Positions 1 to 9,100 of a stretch of 9,107 nucleotides of DNA are shown piece after piece. A model generated the notes under the pieces. The model did no database searches. It was not told the DNA's origin and saw only the letters and a list, made by a program, of their open reading frames with translations. The DNA is taken from assembly GCA_029240955.1 (NCBI GenBank), contig JARDZH010000129.1, positions 1-9,107 of the forward strand. The letters are read 5' to 3'. Numbering within the stretch: the stretch's first letter is position 1; each line of letters opens with the position of its first letter. The stretch comes from Pseudomonas sp. (GTDB lineage Bacteria > Pseudomonadota > Gammaproteobacteria > Pseudomonadales > Pseudomonadaceae). Made by a program: the position numbers and the translations under genes.

Positions 1-659
1 GTGTTGGCGATGCCGCCGCCGACAATCAGTTGGTTGCATTTTTCGCTGAGGCTGTTGAGCACGTCCAGCTTGGTAGAGACTTTGGAGCCGGCGACGATGG
101 CGGCCATCGGCTGCGCAGGATTGCCAAGCGCCTTGCCCAGCGCGTCCAGTTCGGCTGCCAGCAGAGGGCCGGCAGCGGCGACTTTGGCGAACTTGGCGAC
201 GCCGTGGGTCGAGCCTTCTGCACGGTGGGCGGTGCCGAAAGCGTCCATCACGAACACATCACACAGAGCGGCGTATTTCTGAGCCAGCTCGTCAGCGTTC
301 TTTTTCTCGCCCTTGTTGAAGCGTACGTTCTCGAACAGCACGATCTCGCCCGGTTTGACGTCGACACCGTCCAGGTATTGCTCAACCAACGGCACCTCGC
401 GGCCTAGCGCCTTGCTGAGGTAATCAGCGACAGGCTTGAGGCTGTTTTCAGCCGAAAACTCGCCTTCGGTTGGCCGACCCAGGTGTGAGCACACCATGAC
501 GGCGGCGCCCTTCTCCAGCGCCAGCTTGATGGTCGGCAGCGATGCAAGAATGCGTGCGTCGCTGGTGACCACACCGTCCTTGACCGGAACGTTGAGGTCT
601 TCGCGGATCAGTACACGCTTACCTTGCAGATCGAGGTCGGTCATCTTCAACACGGTCAT
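1..659 (-). CDS. pgk: Phosphoglycerate kinase, N-terminal 219 codons (partial, runs off the left edge)
   Basis: Pgk reversibly transfers phosphate from 1,3-bisphosphoglycerate to ADP in the cytoplasm, the ATP-forming step of lower glycolysis that runs backwards in gluconeogenesis. The translated minus strand begins [20 protein letters not shown] and shows the substrate-binding stretch REDLNVP (residues 19-25), SHLGRP (58-63), the family block VLFENVRF, the DAFGTAHR block and, near the window edge, [11 protein letters not shown] followed by GGGIANT. This is the 3-phosphoglycerate-binding N-terminal domain plus the first part of the hinge; bacterial Pgk is usually about 390 residues, so roughly 170 residues lie outside. 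The ATG at 657-659 has AGGAA (minus strand, 666-670) seven bases upstream. Its start is 21 nt from the epd stop, so it is probably cotranscribed with epd. An fba aldolase gene would be expected further left by analogy with epd-pgk-fba operons, but it is not in view. Confidence 0.97.
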   Translation of the reverse strand, partial: MTVLKMTDLDLQGKRVLIREDLNVPVKDGVVTSDARILASLPTIKLALEKGAAVMVCSHLGRPTEGEFSAENSLKPVADYLSKALGREVPLVEQYLDGVDVKPGEIVLFENVRFNKGEKKNADELAQKYAALCDVFVMDAFGTAHRAEGSTHGVAKFAKVAAAGPLLAAELDALGKALGNPAQPMAAIVAGSKVSTKLDVLNSLSEKCNQLIVGGGIAN

Positions 660-680
660 GAGGCGTTCCTGTTTTTACTG

Positions 681-1724
681 TTATTGGTCCGCGACGCGCA
701 GGAAGTGGTCCGCGACGTCGAGCATTCGATTGGCAAAACCCCATTCATTGTCGAACCAGGCCAGCAGGTTGACCAGCCGGGGGCCGGAAACGCGGGTCTG
801 GCTGGCGTCGACTATCGCCGAATGCGGGTCATGGTTGAAATCACAACTGGCGTGCGGCAACTCGGTGTATGCCAGCAAGCCCTTGAGCGGGCCGCGGGTA
901 GCGGCTTCGCGCAAGATCCGGTTGATCTCGACAGCATCGGTATCACGCGCCGTTTGCAGCGTAATGTCCAGACACGAGACGTTGACCGTGGGTACGCGAA
1001 CTGCTTTGGCCTGAATTCGGCCGGCAAGTTCCGGGAGCAACCGCTCAATTCCGCGAGCCAGGCCTGTAGACACCGGAATGATCGACTGAAAGGCCGAGCG
1101 CGTACGGCGCAGGTCTTCGTGGTGATAAGCGTCGATCACCGGCTGGTCGTTCATCGCCGAGTGAATGGTAGTGATGGTGATGTAATCCAGGCCCAACGCT
1201 TCGTCCAGCAAGCGCAACAGCGGAACGCTGCAGTTGGTGGTGCAGGAGGCCGCCGATACCAGCAACTCATTGCCGGTCAGTTGCTGCTGGTTGACGCCGA
1301 ACACGACGGTCGCGTCGACATCGCCCTCGCTGGCCATCGGTTGGGAAAACAGCACCCGAGGCGCGCCAGCGTCGAGAAAACGCTGACCGTCTTCACGGGT
1401 GTTGTAGACACCTGAACATTCGAGCACCAGATCGACTTCCAGCGCTGCCCAGTCAATACCTTCGGGGGTCGGACTGCGCAGTACGCGAATCTTGTGGTCG
1501 TTGATGTGCAGGTATTGCCCTTCGACCCGCACTTCGCCCGGAAACCGGCCGTGTGTGGAGTCGAAGCGCGTGAGGTATTCAAGGCTGGCCATGTCGGCCA
1601 GATCGTTGATGGCAACGACTTCAAAACCCGCCTTCGCTCCCCGTTCGCACAATGCACGCACGACGCATCGACCAATGCGGCCGTAGCCGTTGAGAGCAAC
1701 TTTGTAGGGGCGGGGCTGGGGCAT
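681..1724 (-). CDS. epd: D-erythrose-4-phosphate dehydrogenase (GAPDH family)
   Basis: Epd oxidises erythrose-4-phosphate to 4-phosphoerythronate with NAD+, the first step of the DXP-dependent pyridoxal phosphate route. The 347-aa protein has the Rossmann motif GYGRIGR (residues 13-19), the catalytic cysteine in SAASCTTNC (Cys161) and the catalytic histidine in TTIHSAMNDQ (His188). The stretch HSAMNDQPVIDAY and the C-terminal FNHDPHSAIVD and WFDNEWGFANRM blocks match Epd rather than glycolytic GAPDH, in which the region after the histidine reads differently (HAYTxxQ). Length fits the family (E. coli Epd is about 339 aa). The ATG at 1722-1724 was chosen because the Rossmann motif follows at once, but it has only a weak Shine-Dalgarno (GAGAA), unlike its neighbours. 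A REPIN sits 26 nt upstream. It lies between tktA, whose product makes or uses erythrose-4-phosphate, and pgk. A GapB-type GAPDH activity is the alternative and is less likely. Confidence 0.95.
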   Translation of the reverse strand: MPQPRPYKVALNGYGRIGRCVVRALCERGAKAGFEVVAINDLADMASLEYLTRFDSTHGRFPGEVRVEGQYLHINDHKIRVLRSPTPEGIDWAALEVDLVLECSGVYNTREDGQRFLDAGAPRVLFSQPMASEGDVDATVVFGVNQQQLTGNELLVSAASCTTNCSVPLLRLLDEALGLDYITITTIHSAMNDQPVIDAYHHEDLRRTRSAFQSIIPVSTGLARGIERLLPELAGRIQAKAVRVPTVNVSCLDITLQTARDTDAVEINRILREAATRGPLKGLLAYTELPHASCDFNHDPHSAIVDASQTRVSGPRLVNLLAWFDNEWGFANRMLDVADHFLRVADQ

Positions 1725-1750
1725 GGTGTTCTCGCGGGCTTATTGCTATC

Positions 1751-1840
1751 CCGTAGGAGCACGCTTGCCCGCGACGAACGATAACTCGGTATGTCTGATG
1801 TATCGAGTTGTTCGTGTCGCGGGCAAGCGCGCTCCTACGG
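1751..1840. repeat. REPIN: two inverted Pseudomonas REP elements
   Basis: The left arm at 1751-1774 (CCGTAGGAGCACGCTTGCCC plus GCGA) is matched by the reverse complement of 1817-1840 over 24 bases with one mismatch (A versus G at the 11th base). The symmetry continues imperfectly inwards: GAACGATAACTCGGTA on one side, TATCGAGTTGTTCG on the other. The spacer is centred near 1791-1800. This is the architecture of REPINs, non-autonomous repeats mobilised in trans by RAYT (IS200-like) transposases; no RAYT gene is in this window. The element starts 14 nt downstream of the tktA stop and ends 26 nt before the epd start, so a tktA-epd readthrough transcript would carry a very long hairpin just ahead of the epd ribosome binding site. 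Confidence 0.92.
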
Positions 1841-1854
1841 AGGGGCGCTGCGTT

Positions 1855-3852
1855 TTAGTCTTCGAGCAGCTCTTCAGCAGTGCTCAGCACGTTTTCCAGC
1901 GTGAAGCCGAACTCTTCGAACAGTGCAGGCGCAGGCGCCGACTCGCCGAAGGTGGTCATGCCGATCACGCGGCCTTCCAGACCAACGTACTTGTACCAGT
2001 AATCCGCGTGAGCAGCTTCGATGGCGATACGCGCGCTGACCTGCAGCGGCAGAACCGACTGCTTGTAGCCCGGGTCCTGAGCTTCGAAGACGCTGGTGCA
2101 CGGCATGGAAACCACACGTACCTTGCGACCTTGCGCGGTCAGTGCGTCGAACGCCTGCACCGCCAGACCGATTTCCGAACCGGTGGAAATCAGGATCAGC
2201 TCAGGCTCGCCTTCGCAATCGCGCAGGACGTAACCGCCACGGGCGATGTCGGCCAGTTGCGCTTCGTCGCGCGCCTGGTGCGGCAGGTTCTGACGGGAGA
2301 AGATCAGCGCCGACGGGCCATCGTTACGCTCGATGGCGTATTTCCAGGCCACTGCCGATTCCACGGCATCGGCCGGACGCCAGGTGTCCAGGTTCGGCGT
2401 GGTACGCAGGCTGGTCAGCTGCTCGATCGGCTGGTGAGTCGGGCCGTCTTCGCCCAGACCGATGGAGTCGTGAGTGAAGACATGGATCACGCGCTTCTTC
2501 ATCAGAGCGGCCATGCGCACGGCGTTGCGAGCGTATTCCATGAAGATCAGGAAGGTCGCGCCGTACGGTACGAAACCGCCGTGCAGGGCGATGCCGTTCA
2601 TCATTGCGGCCTGACCGAACTCACGTACGCCGTAGTGCAGGTAGTTGCCGTTAGGGTCTTCGCCGGTGATGCTCTTGCAGCCTTTCCAGATGGTCAGGTT
2701 GGAACCCGCCAGGTCGGCCGAGCCGCCCAGGAATTCAGGCAGCAGCGGACCGAATGCGGTCAGCGTGTTCTGGCTGGCCTTGCGGCTGGCGATGGTTTCG
2801 CCTTTGGCGTTGACTTCGGCAACATAGGCAGCGGATTTTTCAGCGAAGTCGGCAGGCAGTTCGCCGCTCATGCGACGGATGAATTCGTTGGCCAGTTCCG
2901 GGTGAGCAGCGGAGTAGGCAGCGAAACGCTGGTCCCATTCAGCTTCTGCAGCCAGACCTTTTTCCTTGGCGCTCCACTCGGCATAGATATCAGCCGGGAT
3001 TTCGAAAGGACCGTGGGTCCACTTGAGCGCGGCGCGGGTCAGGGCGATCTCGTCGGCACCCAGCGGCGCACCGTGGGATTCTTCCTTGCCCTGCTTGTTC
3101 GGCGAACCGAAACCGATGGTGGTCTTGCAGCAGATCAGCGTCGGCTGCTCGCTCTTGCGAGCGGTTTCGATGGCGGTCTTGATCTCGTCGGCGTCATGGC
3201 CGTCGACATTGCGGATGACCTGCCAGCCGTAAGCTTCGAAACGCTTGGGGGTGTCGTCGGTGAACCAGCCTTCGACTTCACCGTCGATGGAGATGCCGTT
3301 GTCATCATAGAACGCGATCAGCTTGCCCAGACGCAGGGTGCCGGCCAGCGACGCCACTTCGTGGGAGATGCCTTCCATCATGCAGCCGTCACCCATGAAC
3401 ACGTAGGTGTTGTGGTCGACGATGGTGTGGCCGGGACGGTTGAACTGCGCAGCGAGGGTCTTCTCGGCAGCGGCGAAGCCCACGGCGTTGGCGAAACCCT
3501 GGCCCAGCGGGCCGGTGGTGGTTTCAACGCCCGGGGTGTAACCGAATTCCGGGTGACCTGGCGTGCGGCTGTGCAGCTGGCGGAAGTTCTTCAGGTCGTC
3601 GATGGACAGGTCGTAGCCGGTCAGGTGCAGCAGCGAGTAGATGAGCATCGAACCATGTCCGTTGGACATGATGAAACGGTCACGGTCGGCGAACGCCGGG
3701 TTGGCCGGGTTGTGCTTCAGATAGTCGCGCCAAAGAACCTCGGCGATATCCGCCATGCCCATAGGGGCACCGGGATGGCCGCTGTTGGCTTTTTGCACGG
3801 CATCCATGCTGAGGGCACGAATGGCGTTGGCACGCTCACGACGGCTTGGCAT
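1855..3852 (-). CDS. tktA: Transketolase
   Basis: Transketolase moves two-carbon ketol units between sugar phosphates (xylulose-5-P with ribose-5-P or erythrose-4-P) using thiamine diphosphate and a divalent metal, linking the non-oxidative pentose phosphate pathway with glycolysis. The 665-aa protein has SGHPGAP (24-30), SNGHGS (63-68), the cofactor and metal motif starting GDG at 154-156 and ending DDN at 183-185, SHGAPLG (259-265), the catalytic glutamate in REFGQAAM (Glu411, which protonates the cofactor) and [15 protein letters not shown] in the pyrimidine domain. The C-terminal domain occupies roughly residues 540-665. Length matches E. coli TktA (663 aa) and nothing key is missing. The ATG at 3850-3852 has a strong AGGAG Shine-Dalgarno on the minus strand. 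It heads the tktA-epd-pgk cluster and is divergent from the ArsR-type regulator gene. I could not identify a convincing minus-strand promoter in the 255-bp intergenic region. Confidence 0.98.
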   Translation of the reverse strand: MPSRRERANAIRALSMDAVQKANSGHPGAPMGMADIAEVLWRDYLKHNPANPAFADRDRFIMSNGHGSMLIYSLLHLTGYDLSIDDLKNFRQLHSRTPGHPEFGYTPGVETTTGPLGQGFANAVGFAAAEKTLAAQFNRPGHTIVDHNTYVFMGDGCMMEGISHEVASLAGTLRLGKLIAFYDDNGISIDGEVEGWFTDDTPKRFEAYGWQVIRNVDGHDADEIKTAIETARKSEQPTLICCKTTIGFGSPNKQGKEESHGAPLGADEIALTRAALKWTHGPFEIPADIYAEWSAKEKGLAAEAEWDQRFAAYSAAHPELANEFIRRMSGELPADFAEKSAAYVAEVNAKGETIASRKASQNTLTAFGPLLPEFLGGSADLAGSNLTIWKGCKSITGEDPNGNYLHYGVREFGQAAMMNGIALHGGFVPYGATFLIFMEYARNAVRMAALMKKRVIHVFTHDSIGLGEDGPTHQPIEQLTSLRTTPNLDTWRPADAVESAVAWKYAIERNDGPSALIFSRQNLPHQARDEAQLADIARGGYVLRDCEGEPELILISTGSEIGLAVQAFDALTAQGRKVRVVSMPCTSVFEAQDPGYKQSVLPLQVSARIAIEAAHADYWYKYVGLEGRVIGMTTFGESAPAPALFEEFGFTLENVLSTAEELLED

Positions 3853-3901
3853 CGCTGATCTCCTGGAAAGTAGGAATGGGATCGGAAAAAGACGGCCATT
3901 T

Positions 3902-3925
3902 TCCCTCAGGGACTGCCCGGGGGCA
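3902..3925. repeat. Two small adjacent inverted repeats in the tktA leader
   Basis: The tktA 5' region contains TCCC-TCA-GGGA (3902-3912) followed directly by TGCCC-GG-GGGCA (3914-3925). Each could form a short stem in the tktA leader or mark a protein-binding site. They lie 50 to 73 bases upstream of the tktA start codon. In GC-rich DNA such short symmetries are common, so a function is only a possibility. Confidence 0.3.
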
Positions 3926-4042
3926 ATGACAGATAGTAACCATAGGTTGTTTTTTCCCGGACGAACCCGTTATTTGGGCGCGAGCGCGAGGCTGCCGCTT
4001 CCCCGTGGATGCCAAAAACACGTCCGAAAGCCGCCCATCAAT

Positions 4043-4066
4043 CAATATCAAAACTTTTTGATATTG
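4043..4066. promoter_or_regulatory. 24-bp palindrome, probable operator of the ArsR-type regulator
   Basis: CAATATCAAAA (4043-4053) and TTTTGATATTG (4056-4066) are perfect 11-base inverted arms separated by CT. The site is AT-rich in a GC-rich region and ends three bases before the proposed -35 element of the regulator-metK operon, 41 bases ahead of the regulator start codon. ArsR-family dimers bind imperfect 12-2-12-type palindromes near their own promoters, so autoregulation is the simplest reading. Because the region is divergent, the same site could also influence tktA. The sequence symmetry is seen directly; the identity of the binding protein is inferred. Confidence 0.75.
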
Positions 4067-4069
4067 GAC

Positions 4070-4098
4070 TTGCGATGCACAGGATCGCTCTCTAGACT
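4070..4098 (+). promoter_or_regulatory. Candidate sigma-70 promoter for the regulator-metK operon
   Basis: TTGCGA (4070-4075) resembles a -35 and TAGACT (4093-4098) a -10 hexamer, with the optimal 17-base spacing; each matches four of six consensus bases. Transcription would be expected to start about 4104-4108, at or a few bases before the ATG at 4108. The palindrome lies immediately upstream. No experimental start site is known to me for this locus. Confidence 0.5.
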
Positions 4099-4107
4099 GC
4101 CTCGCTT

Positions 4108-5103
4108 ATGAACCTGTCCATGCCAGCCCTTCGCCCTGACGATTGCGACGACCTCTCTGCCTTGTGCAAGGCCGGCGGCGATCCTTTGCGGCTGAACGTG
4201 CTGCGCGCGCTGAGCAACGATTCCTTCGGCGTGCTGGAGCTGGCGCAGATCTTCGCGATCGGTCAGTCAGGCATGAGCCACCACCTCAAGGTGCTGGCCC
4301 AGGCTGATCTGGTCGCGACGCGACGCGAGGGCAACGCGATTTTCTATCGACGCGCCCTGCCCCACACCGACCGGCCCGGTGGCAGACTCCACGCCGCGCT
4401 GCTTGAAGAGATCGACAGCCTGACGCTGCCGGCTGACGTACTGGAGCGGATTGCTCTGGTTCATCGCCAGCGGGCGCTGGCGAGTCAGGACTTCTTCGCT
4501 CGCACCGCCGAAAAGTTTCGCGCTCAGCAGGACCTGATCGCCGGGCTTGCCCAGTACCGCGACAGCCTGCTGGCGTTGCTCGACAAGCTGAGTTTCGGCC
4601 CCGGCGCCACGGTGCTGGAAGTCGGGCCGGGTGACGGCGGTTTTCTGCCTGAGCTGTCGCGCCGATTCGGCCACGTCATTGGCATGGACAACAGCCCGGC
4701 AATGCTGGAACTGGCCCGAGAACTTTGCAACCGTCAGGCATTGGCTAATGTCGAACTCCAGCTGGCCGATGCACTGTCAGACACTAAAGTGCATGCCGAC
4801 TGCGTCGTATTGAACATGGTGCTTCATCACCTTGCGGCGCCAGCGGATGCGTTGAAACAGCTGGCCGGGCATGTAACACCAGGCGGCAGTCTGTTGATCA
4901 CGGATTTGTGCAGCCACGACCAGAGCTGGGCCAGGGAGGCCTGTGGCGATCTCTGGTTGGGGTTCGAACAGGAAGATCTGGCCCGTTGGGCCATCGCTGC
5001 GGGGCTAGTTCCCGGGGATAGCCTCTATGTAGGCTTACGTAATGGTTTCCAGATTCAGGTCCGCCATTTTCAGCGACCGGCTGGCGACACTCACCATCGG
5101 TAA
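4108..5103 (+). CDS. ArsR-type winged-helix regulator fused to a SAM-dependent methyltransferase domain; likely SAM-cycle regulator
   Basis: The 331-aa protein has two parts. Residues about 15-85 form an ArsR/SmtB winged helix: [12 protein letters not shown], then the helix-turn-helix with recognition segment [18 protein letters not shown] (52-69) and the wing [15 protein letters not shown]. The metal-binding ELCVC motif of classical ArsR proteins is absent (GVLELA instead), so metal sensing is unlikely. Residues about 135-315 form a class I methyltransferase fold: motif [12 protein letters not shown] (169-179), the acidic residue ending strand 2 in GMDNS (Asp194), and NMVLHHL (236-242). The gene lies 20 nt upstream of metK in the same direction and follows a 24-bp palindrome. 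My inference is a repressor that reads SAM or SAH through its methyltransferase domain and controls its own operon. SahR, an ArsR-family regulator of the SAM cycle known from other Proteobacteria, is the nearest named function. Whether the domain still catalyses methylation is unknown. No Shine-Dalgarno precedes the ATG; the alternative in-frame ATG at 4120 has none either. Confidence 0.9.
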   Translation: MNLSMPALRPDDCDDLSALCKAGGDPLRLNVLRALSNDSFGVLELAQIFAIGQSGMSHHLKVLAQADLVATRREGNAIFYRRALPHTDRPGGRLHAALLEEIDSLTLPADVLERIALVHRQRALASQDFFARTAEKFRAQQDLIAGLAQYRDSLLALLDKLSFGPGATVLEVGPGDGGFLPELSRRFGHVIGMDNSPAMLELARELCNRQALANVELQLADALSDTKVHADCVVLNMVLHHLAAPADALKQLAGHVTPGGSLLITDLCSHDQSWAREACGDLWLGFEQEDLARWAIAAGLVPGDSLYVGLRNGFQIQVRHFQRPAGDTHHR

Positions 5104-5123
5104 AATTCAGGAAACCCGTAGAG

Positions 5124-6314
5124 ATGAGCGACTACTCACTTTTCACCTCCGAGTCCGTGTCCGAAGGGCACCCGGACAAGATCGCCGACCAGATTTCCGA
5201 TGCGGTACTGGACGCCATCATCGCTGAAGACAAATACGCTCGCGTTGCGTGCGAAACCCTGGTCAAGACCGGCGTTGCGATCATCGCCGGCGAAGTGACC
5301 ACTTCGGCATGGGTCGATCTGGAAGACATCGTGCGTAACGTCATCCTCGATATCGGCTACAACAGCTCCGACGTCGGTTTCGACGGCGCGACCTGCGGCG
5401 TGATGAACATCATCGGCAAGCAGTCGGTGGACATCGCTCAGGGCGTCGACCGCACCAAGCCTGAAGATCAGGGCGCAGGCGACCAGGGCCTGATGTTCGG
5501 CTACGCCAGCAATGAAACCGACGTGCTGATGCCAGCGCCGATCACCTTCTCTCACCAGTTGGTGCAGCGTCAGGCTGAAGCCCGCAAATCCGGCCTGCTG
5601 CCATGGCTGCGTCCGGACGCTAAATCGCAGGTCACTTGCCGCTACGAAAACGGCAAAGTGGTAGGCGTCGATGCAATCGTTCTGTCGACTCAGCACAACC
5701 CGGACGTGTCCTACAAGGACCTGCGCGAAGGTGTGATGGAGCTGATCGTCAAGCACGTGATTCCTGCAGAACTGCTGCACAAGGACACCCAGTTCCACAT
5801 CAACCCGACCGGCAACTTCATCATCGGCGGCCCGGTGGGTGACTGCGGTCTGACCGGTCGCAAGATCATTGTCGACACCTATGGCGGCATGGCTCGTCAC
5901 GGCGGTGGCGCATTCTCCGGCAAGGACCCGTCGAAGGTTGACCGTTCTGCTGCCTACGCCGGTCGTTACGTGGCCAAGAACATCGTCGCTGCCGGCCTGG
6001 CCGAGCGCTGCGAGATCCAGGTGTCCTACGCCATCGGCGTTGCGCAACCGACCTCGATCTCGCTCAACACGTTCGGCACCGGCAAGCTGTCGGACGACAA
6101 GATCATCAAGCTGGTGCGCGAGCACTTCGACCTGCGTCCGTACGCGATCACCACCATGCTCGATCTGCTGCACCCGATGTACAAGGCGACTGCCGCCTAT
6201 GGTCACTTCGGCCGCACCCCGTTCGAAATGACAGTCGGCGACGATACCTTCACCGCCTTCACCTGGGAAAAAACCGACCGCGCTGACGCCTTGCGCGCTG
6301 CTGCCGGGCTGTAA
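5124..6314 (+). CDS. metK: S-adenosylmethionine synthetase (methionine adenosyltransferase)
   Basis: MetK makes S-adenosylmethionine from methionine and ATP, releasing phosphate and pyrophosphate; it is a cytoplasmic tetramer with Mg2+ and K+. The 396-aa sequence has the N-terminal [18 protein letters not shown] block with the catalytic His16 and metal ligand Asp18, the family signature [11 protein letters not shown] (117-127), and the phosphate-loop signature GGGAFSGKD (260-268). HINPTGNF and [12 protein letters not shown] are also present. Length is slightly above E. coli MetK (384 aa) but normal for pseudomonads, and no key residue is missing. AGGAA (5109-5113) lies ten bases before the ATG. 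The 20-nt spacing from the ArsR-methyltransferase gene, with no terminator between, indicates one transcript, so SAM synthesis is probably under control of that regulator. A solo REP element follows the stop. Confidence 0.98.
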   Translation: MSDYSLFTSESVSEGHPDKIADQISDAVLDAIIAEDKYARVACETLVKTGVAIIAGEVTTSAWVDLEDIVRNVILDIGYNSSDVGFDGATCGVMNIIGKQSVDIAQGVDRTKPEDQGAGDQGLMFGYASNETDVLMPAPITFSHQLVQRQAEARKSGLLPWLRPDAKSQVTCRYENGKVVGVDAIVLSTQHNPDVSYKDLREGVMELIVKHVIPAELLHKDTQFHINPTGNFIIGGPVGDCGLTGRKIIVDTYGGMARHGGGAFSGKDPSKVDRSAAYAGRYVAKNIVAAGLAERCEIQVSYAIGVAQPTSISLNTFGTGKLSDDKIIKLVREHFDLRPYAITTMLDLLHPMYKATAAYGHFGRTPFEMTVGDDTFTAFTWEKTDRADALRAAAGL

Positions 6315-6325
6315 CACCGCAGGAC

Positions 6326-6349
6326 CCGTAGGAGCGCGCTTGCCCGCGA
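6326..6349. repeat. Solo REP element downstream of metK
   Basis: These 24 bases (core GTAGGAGCGCGCTTGCCCGC) are identical to the reverse complement of the right arm of the REPIN at 1817-1840. No inverted partner REP is visible nearby. A 7-base inverted repeat GGCGTAT (6351-6357) / ATACGCC (6399-6405) just outside the REP is all that remains of possible flanking symmetry. The element sits 12 bases after the metK stop, the usual extragenic position for REPs, and may protect the transcript end. I saw no separate terminator with a U-tract after metK. Confidence 0.88.
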
Positions 6350-6450
6350 TGGCGTATTGTCAGGTGATACATGCATAGACCACCGCAGATACCGCGCGAT
6401 ACGCCGCACTGACAAACCCCGCAACGACCCGCTTCCTCTCCTGCCCGTGA

Positions 6451-8184
<1,734 letters not shown>

Positions 8185-8241
8185 TTTTTCAGTGCCGGGT
8201 TTCAGGCGTTCGTATGCCCGGAAGTTTCCAAGGAGTTCACG

Positions 8242-8652
8242 ATGAAGTTTTTCTCACCTCTGGTGCTTTTCACCAGCTGCGCGTTGCTGGCAACCCCTTT
8301 GCTGGCAGTCGAGCAAGCGCCTCCAGCGTCCGAATGCCTGGCGAAGAGTCAGGAAATCAGCACCAAGATTCAGGACGCCAAGTCCGAGGGCAACAAGCAA
8401 CAGCAGCTTGGTCTTGAGAAGGCCCTGAGTGAGGTCAACGCCAACTGCACCGAAACCTCCCTGCTCAAGCAGCGCGAACAGAAGGTGCTGGATGCCAAAC
8501 GCGAAGTCAGCCGCCGTCAGAACGACCTGAACAAGGCGATGGCCAAGGGCGATCCGGAACGCATCAACAAGCGCAAGGACAAGCTGGCCGAGTCACGCAA
8601 GGAATTGCAGGACGCCCAGGCGGAGCTGGAGAAGGTTCAGCCAGCGGAGTGA
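8242..8652 (+). CDS. Exported DUF1090 (YqjC-like) coiled-coil protein
   Basis: This 136-aa protein opens with a clear Sec signal peptide (Lys2, hydrophobic core to about residue 21, cleavage after PLLA, leaving a mature protein starting VEQ). The mature part is highly charged and helical: two cysteines (Cys32 and Cys69) flank the first helix and could form a periplasmic disulfide, followed by a long Lys/Glu/Arg-rich predicted coiled coil (about 72-133) with RKDKLAESRKELQDAQAEL. Length, signal peptide, cysteine pair and charged tail fit the DUF1090/YqjC family, whose biochemical role is not established. A strong Shine-Dalgarno AAGGAG (8230-8235) lies six bases before the ATG. It follows ligB by 57 nt and faces the MAPEG gene, separated from it by a hairpin. 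No lipobox is visible, so a soluble periplasmic location is inferred. Confidence 0.88.
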   Translation: MKFFSPLVLFTSCALLATPLLAVEQAPPASECLAKSQEISTKIQDAKSEGNKQQQLGLEKALSEVNANCTETSLLKQREQKVLDAKREVSRRQNDLNKAMAKGDPERINKRKDKLAESRKELQDAQAELEKVQPAE

Positions 8653-8661
8653 CACAGATCC

Positions 8662-8693
8662 GCCGTTTCGCCAGCGATCTGGCGCGAAGCGGC
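8662..8693. terminator. Hairpin between convergent genes, possible bidirectional terminator
   Basis: GCCGTTTCGCCAG (8662-8674) pairs with CTGGCGCGAAGCGGC (8679-8693) around the loop CGAT; the stem has 12 Watson-Crick pairs, one G-U pair (on the plus-strand RNA) and a two-base bulge. It fills most of the 49 bases between the stop codons of the DUF1090 gene (plus) and the MAPEG gene (minus). No run of T follows on either strand, so it is a weak intrinsic terminator at best, or a 3'-end stabilising structure. Confidence 0.55.
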
Positions 8694-8701
8694 AGCCGAA
8701 A

Positions 8702-9100
8702 TCAGGCCGCCGGAACCGCCGCATAACCGAACAACGCCACAATCAGCGCCAGCCCGACAAACCAGATGATCGAACGCAGCACAGCAAGGTCGGCCAGGTA
8801 AAAGATGATGTACAACAGCCGACTGGTGAGAAACAGCACCGCCAGCACGTCAATGGTGACCAGCGAGGCATTGTCGGTAATGTGCGCAATGATCACCGCT
8901 GCCGCGAAGAACGGGTTGATCTCATAGCTGTTGAGCTGCGCAGCGTGGGCACGCTTGGGAAAGCCTTCGAGCTTGTCGAGAAACGCGCGCGGGTCGTGAT
9001 TGTGGCCAGGCTTGAACTTGCCGCTGCCGAATTTGGCCGTGGCCGCGCAAGCGATCGGCAGCAGAAAAGCGACCAGTACGCACCAGAAAGCAACTGTCAT
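8702..9100 (-). CDS. MAPEG-family integral membrane protein
   Basis: The 132-aa protein is predicted to have four membrane-spanning helices: about residues 3-22, 62-78, 81-102 and 108-129. It carries the family pattern in which the first helix is followed by a basic loop (KFGSGKFKPGHNHDPR) and then RAHAAQLNSYEINPFFAAAVIIAH (residues 50-73, given here as key positions Arg50, Asn57, Glu60 and Phe64). These features mark MAPEG (membrane-associated proteins in eicosanoid and glutathione metabolism); Arg and Glu at these places take part in glutathione binding in characterised members. Bacterial members often have no assigned substrate, so glutathione-linked activity is possible but not shown. The ATG at 9098-9100 gives a standard family N-terminus; the overlapping ATG at 9102-9104 is out of frame. 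The upstream region and ribosome binding site are cut by the right edge. Confidence 0.88.
   Translation of the reverse strand: MTVAFWCVLVAFLLPIACAATAKFGSGKFKPGHNHDPRAFLDKLEGFPKRAHAAQLNSYEINPFFAAAVIIAHITDNASLVTIDVLAVLFLTSRLLYIIFYLADLAVLRSIIWFVGLALIVALFGYAAVPAA

Noticed and set aside
1723..3858. A 711-codon open frame on the plus strand running antisense through the whole of tktA
   Set aside because: It shares codon boundaries with tktA, so its stops would need TTA, CTA or TCA sense codons, which are rare in GC-rich Pseudomonas genes. The translation resembles no family, has no ribosome binding site and runs through the REPIN. It is a codon-usage shadow.
4108..4370. Metal- or arsenic-responsive ArsR repressor as the function of the winged helix
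   Set aside because: The ELCVC-type cysteine motif is missing and the neighbours are SAM metabolism, not metal or arsenic resistance genes.
5136..6317. A 393-codon open frame antisense to metK
   Set aside because: Same codon-boundary register as metK, so it is open for the same compositional reason. The sense gene is unambiguous and the antisense product shows no recognisable motif.
8195..8221. Terminator between ligB and the DUF1090 gene
   Set aside because: Only a 5-bp stem (CCGGG/CCCGG) with a long loop and no following T-run; too weak to call.
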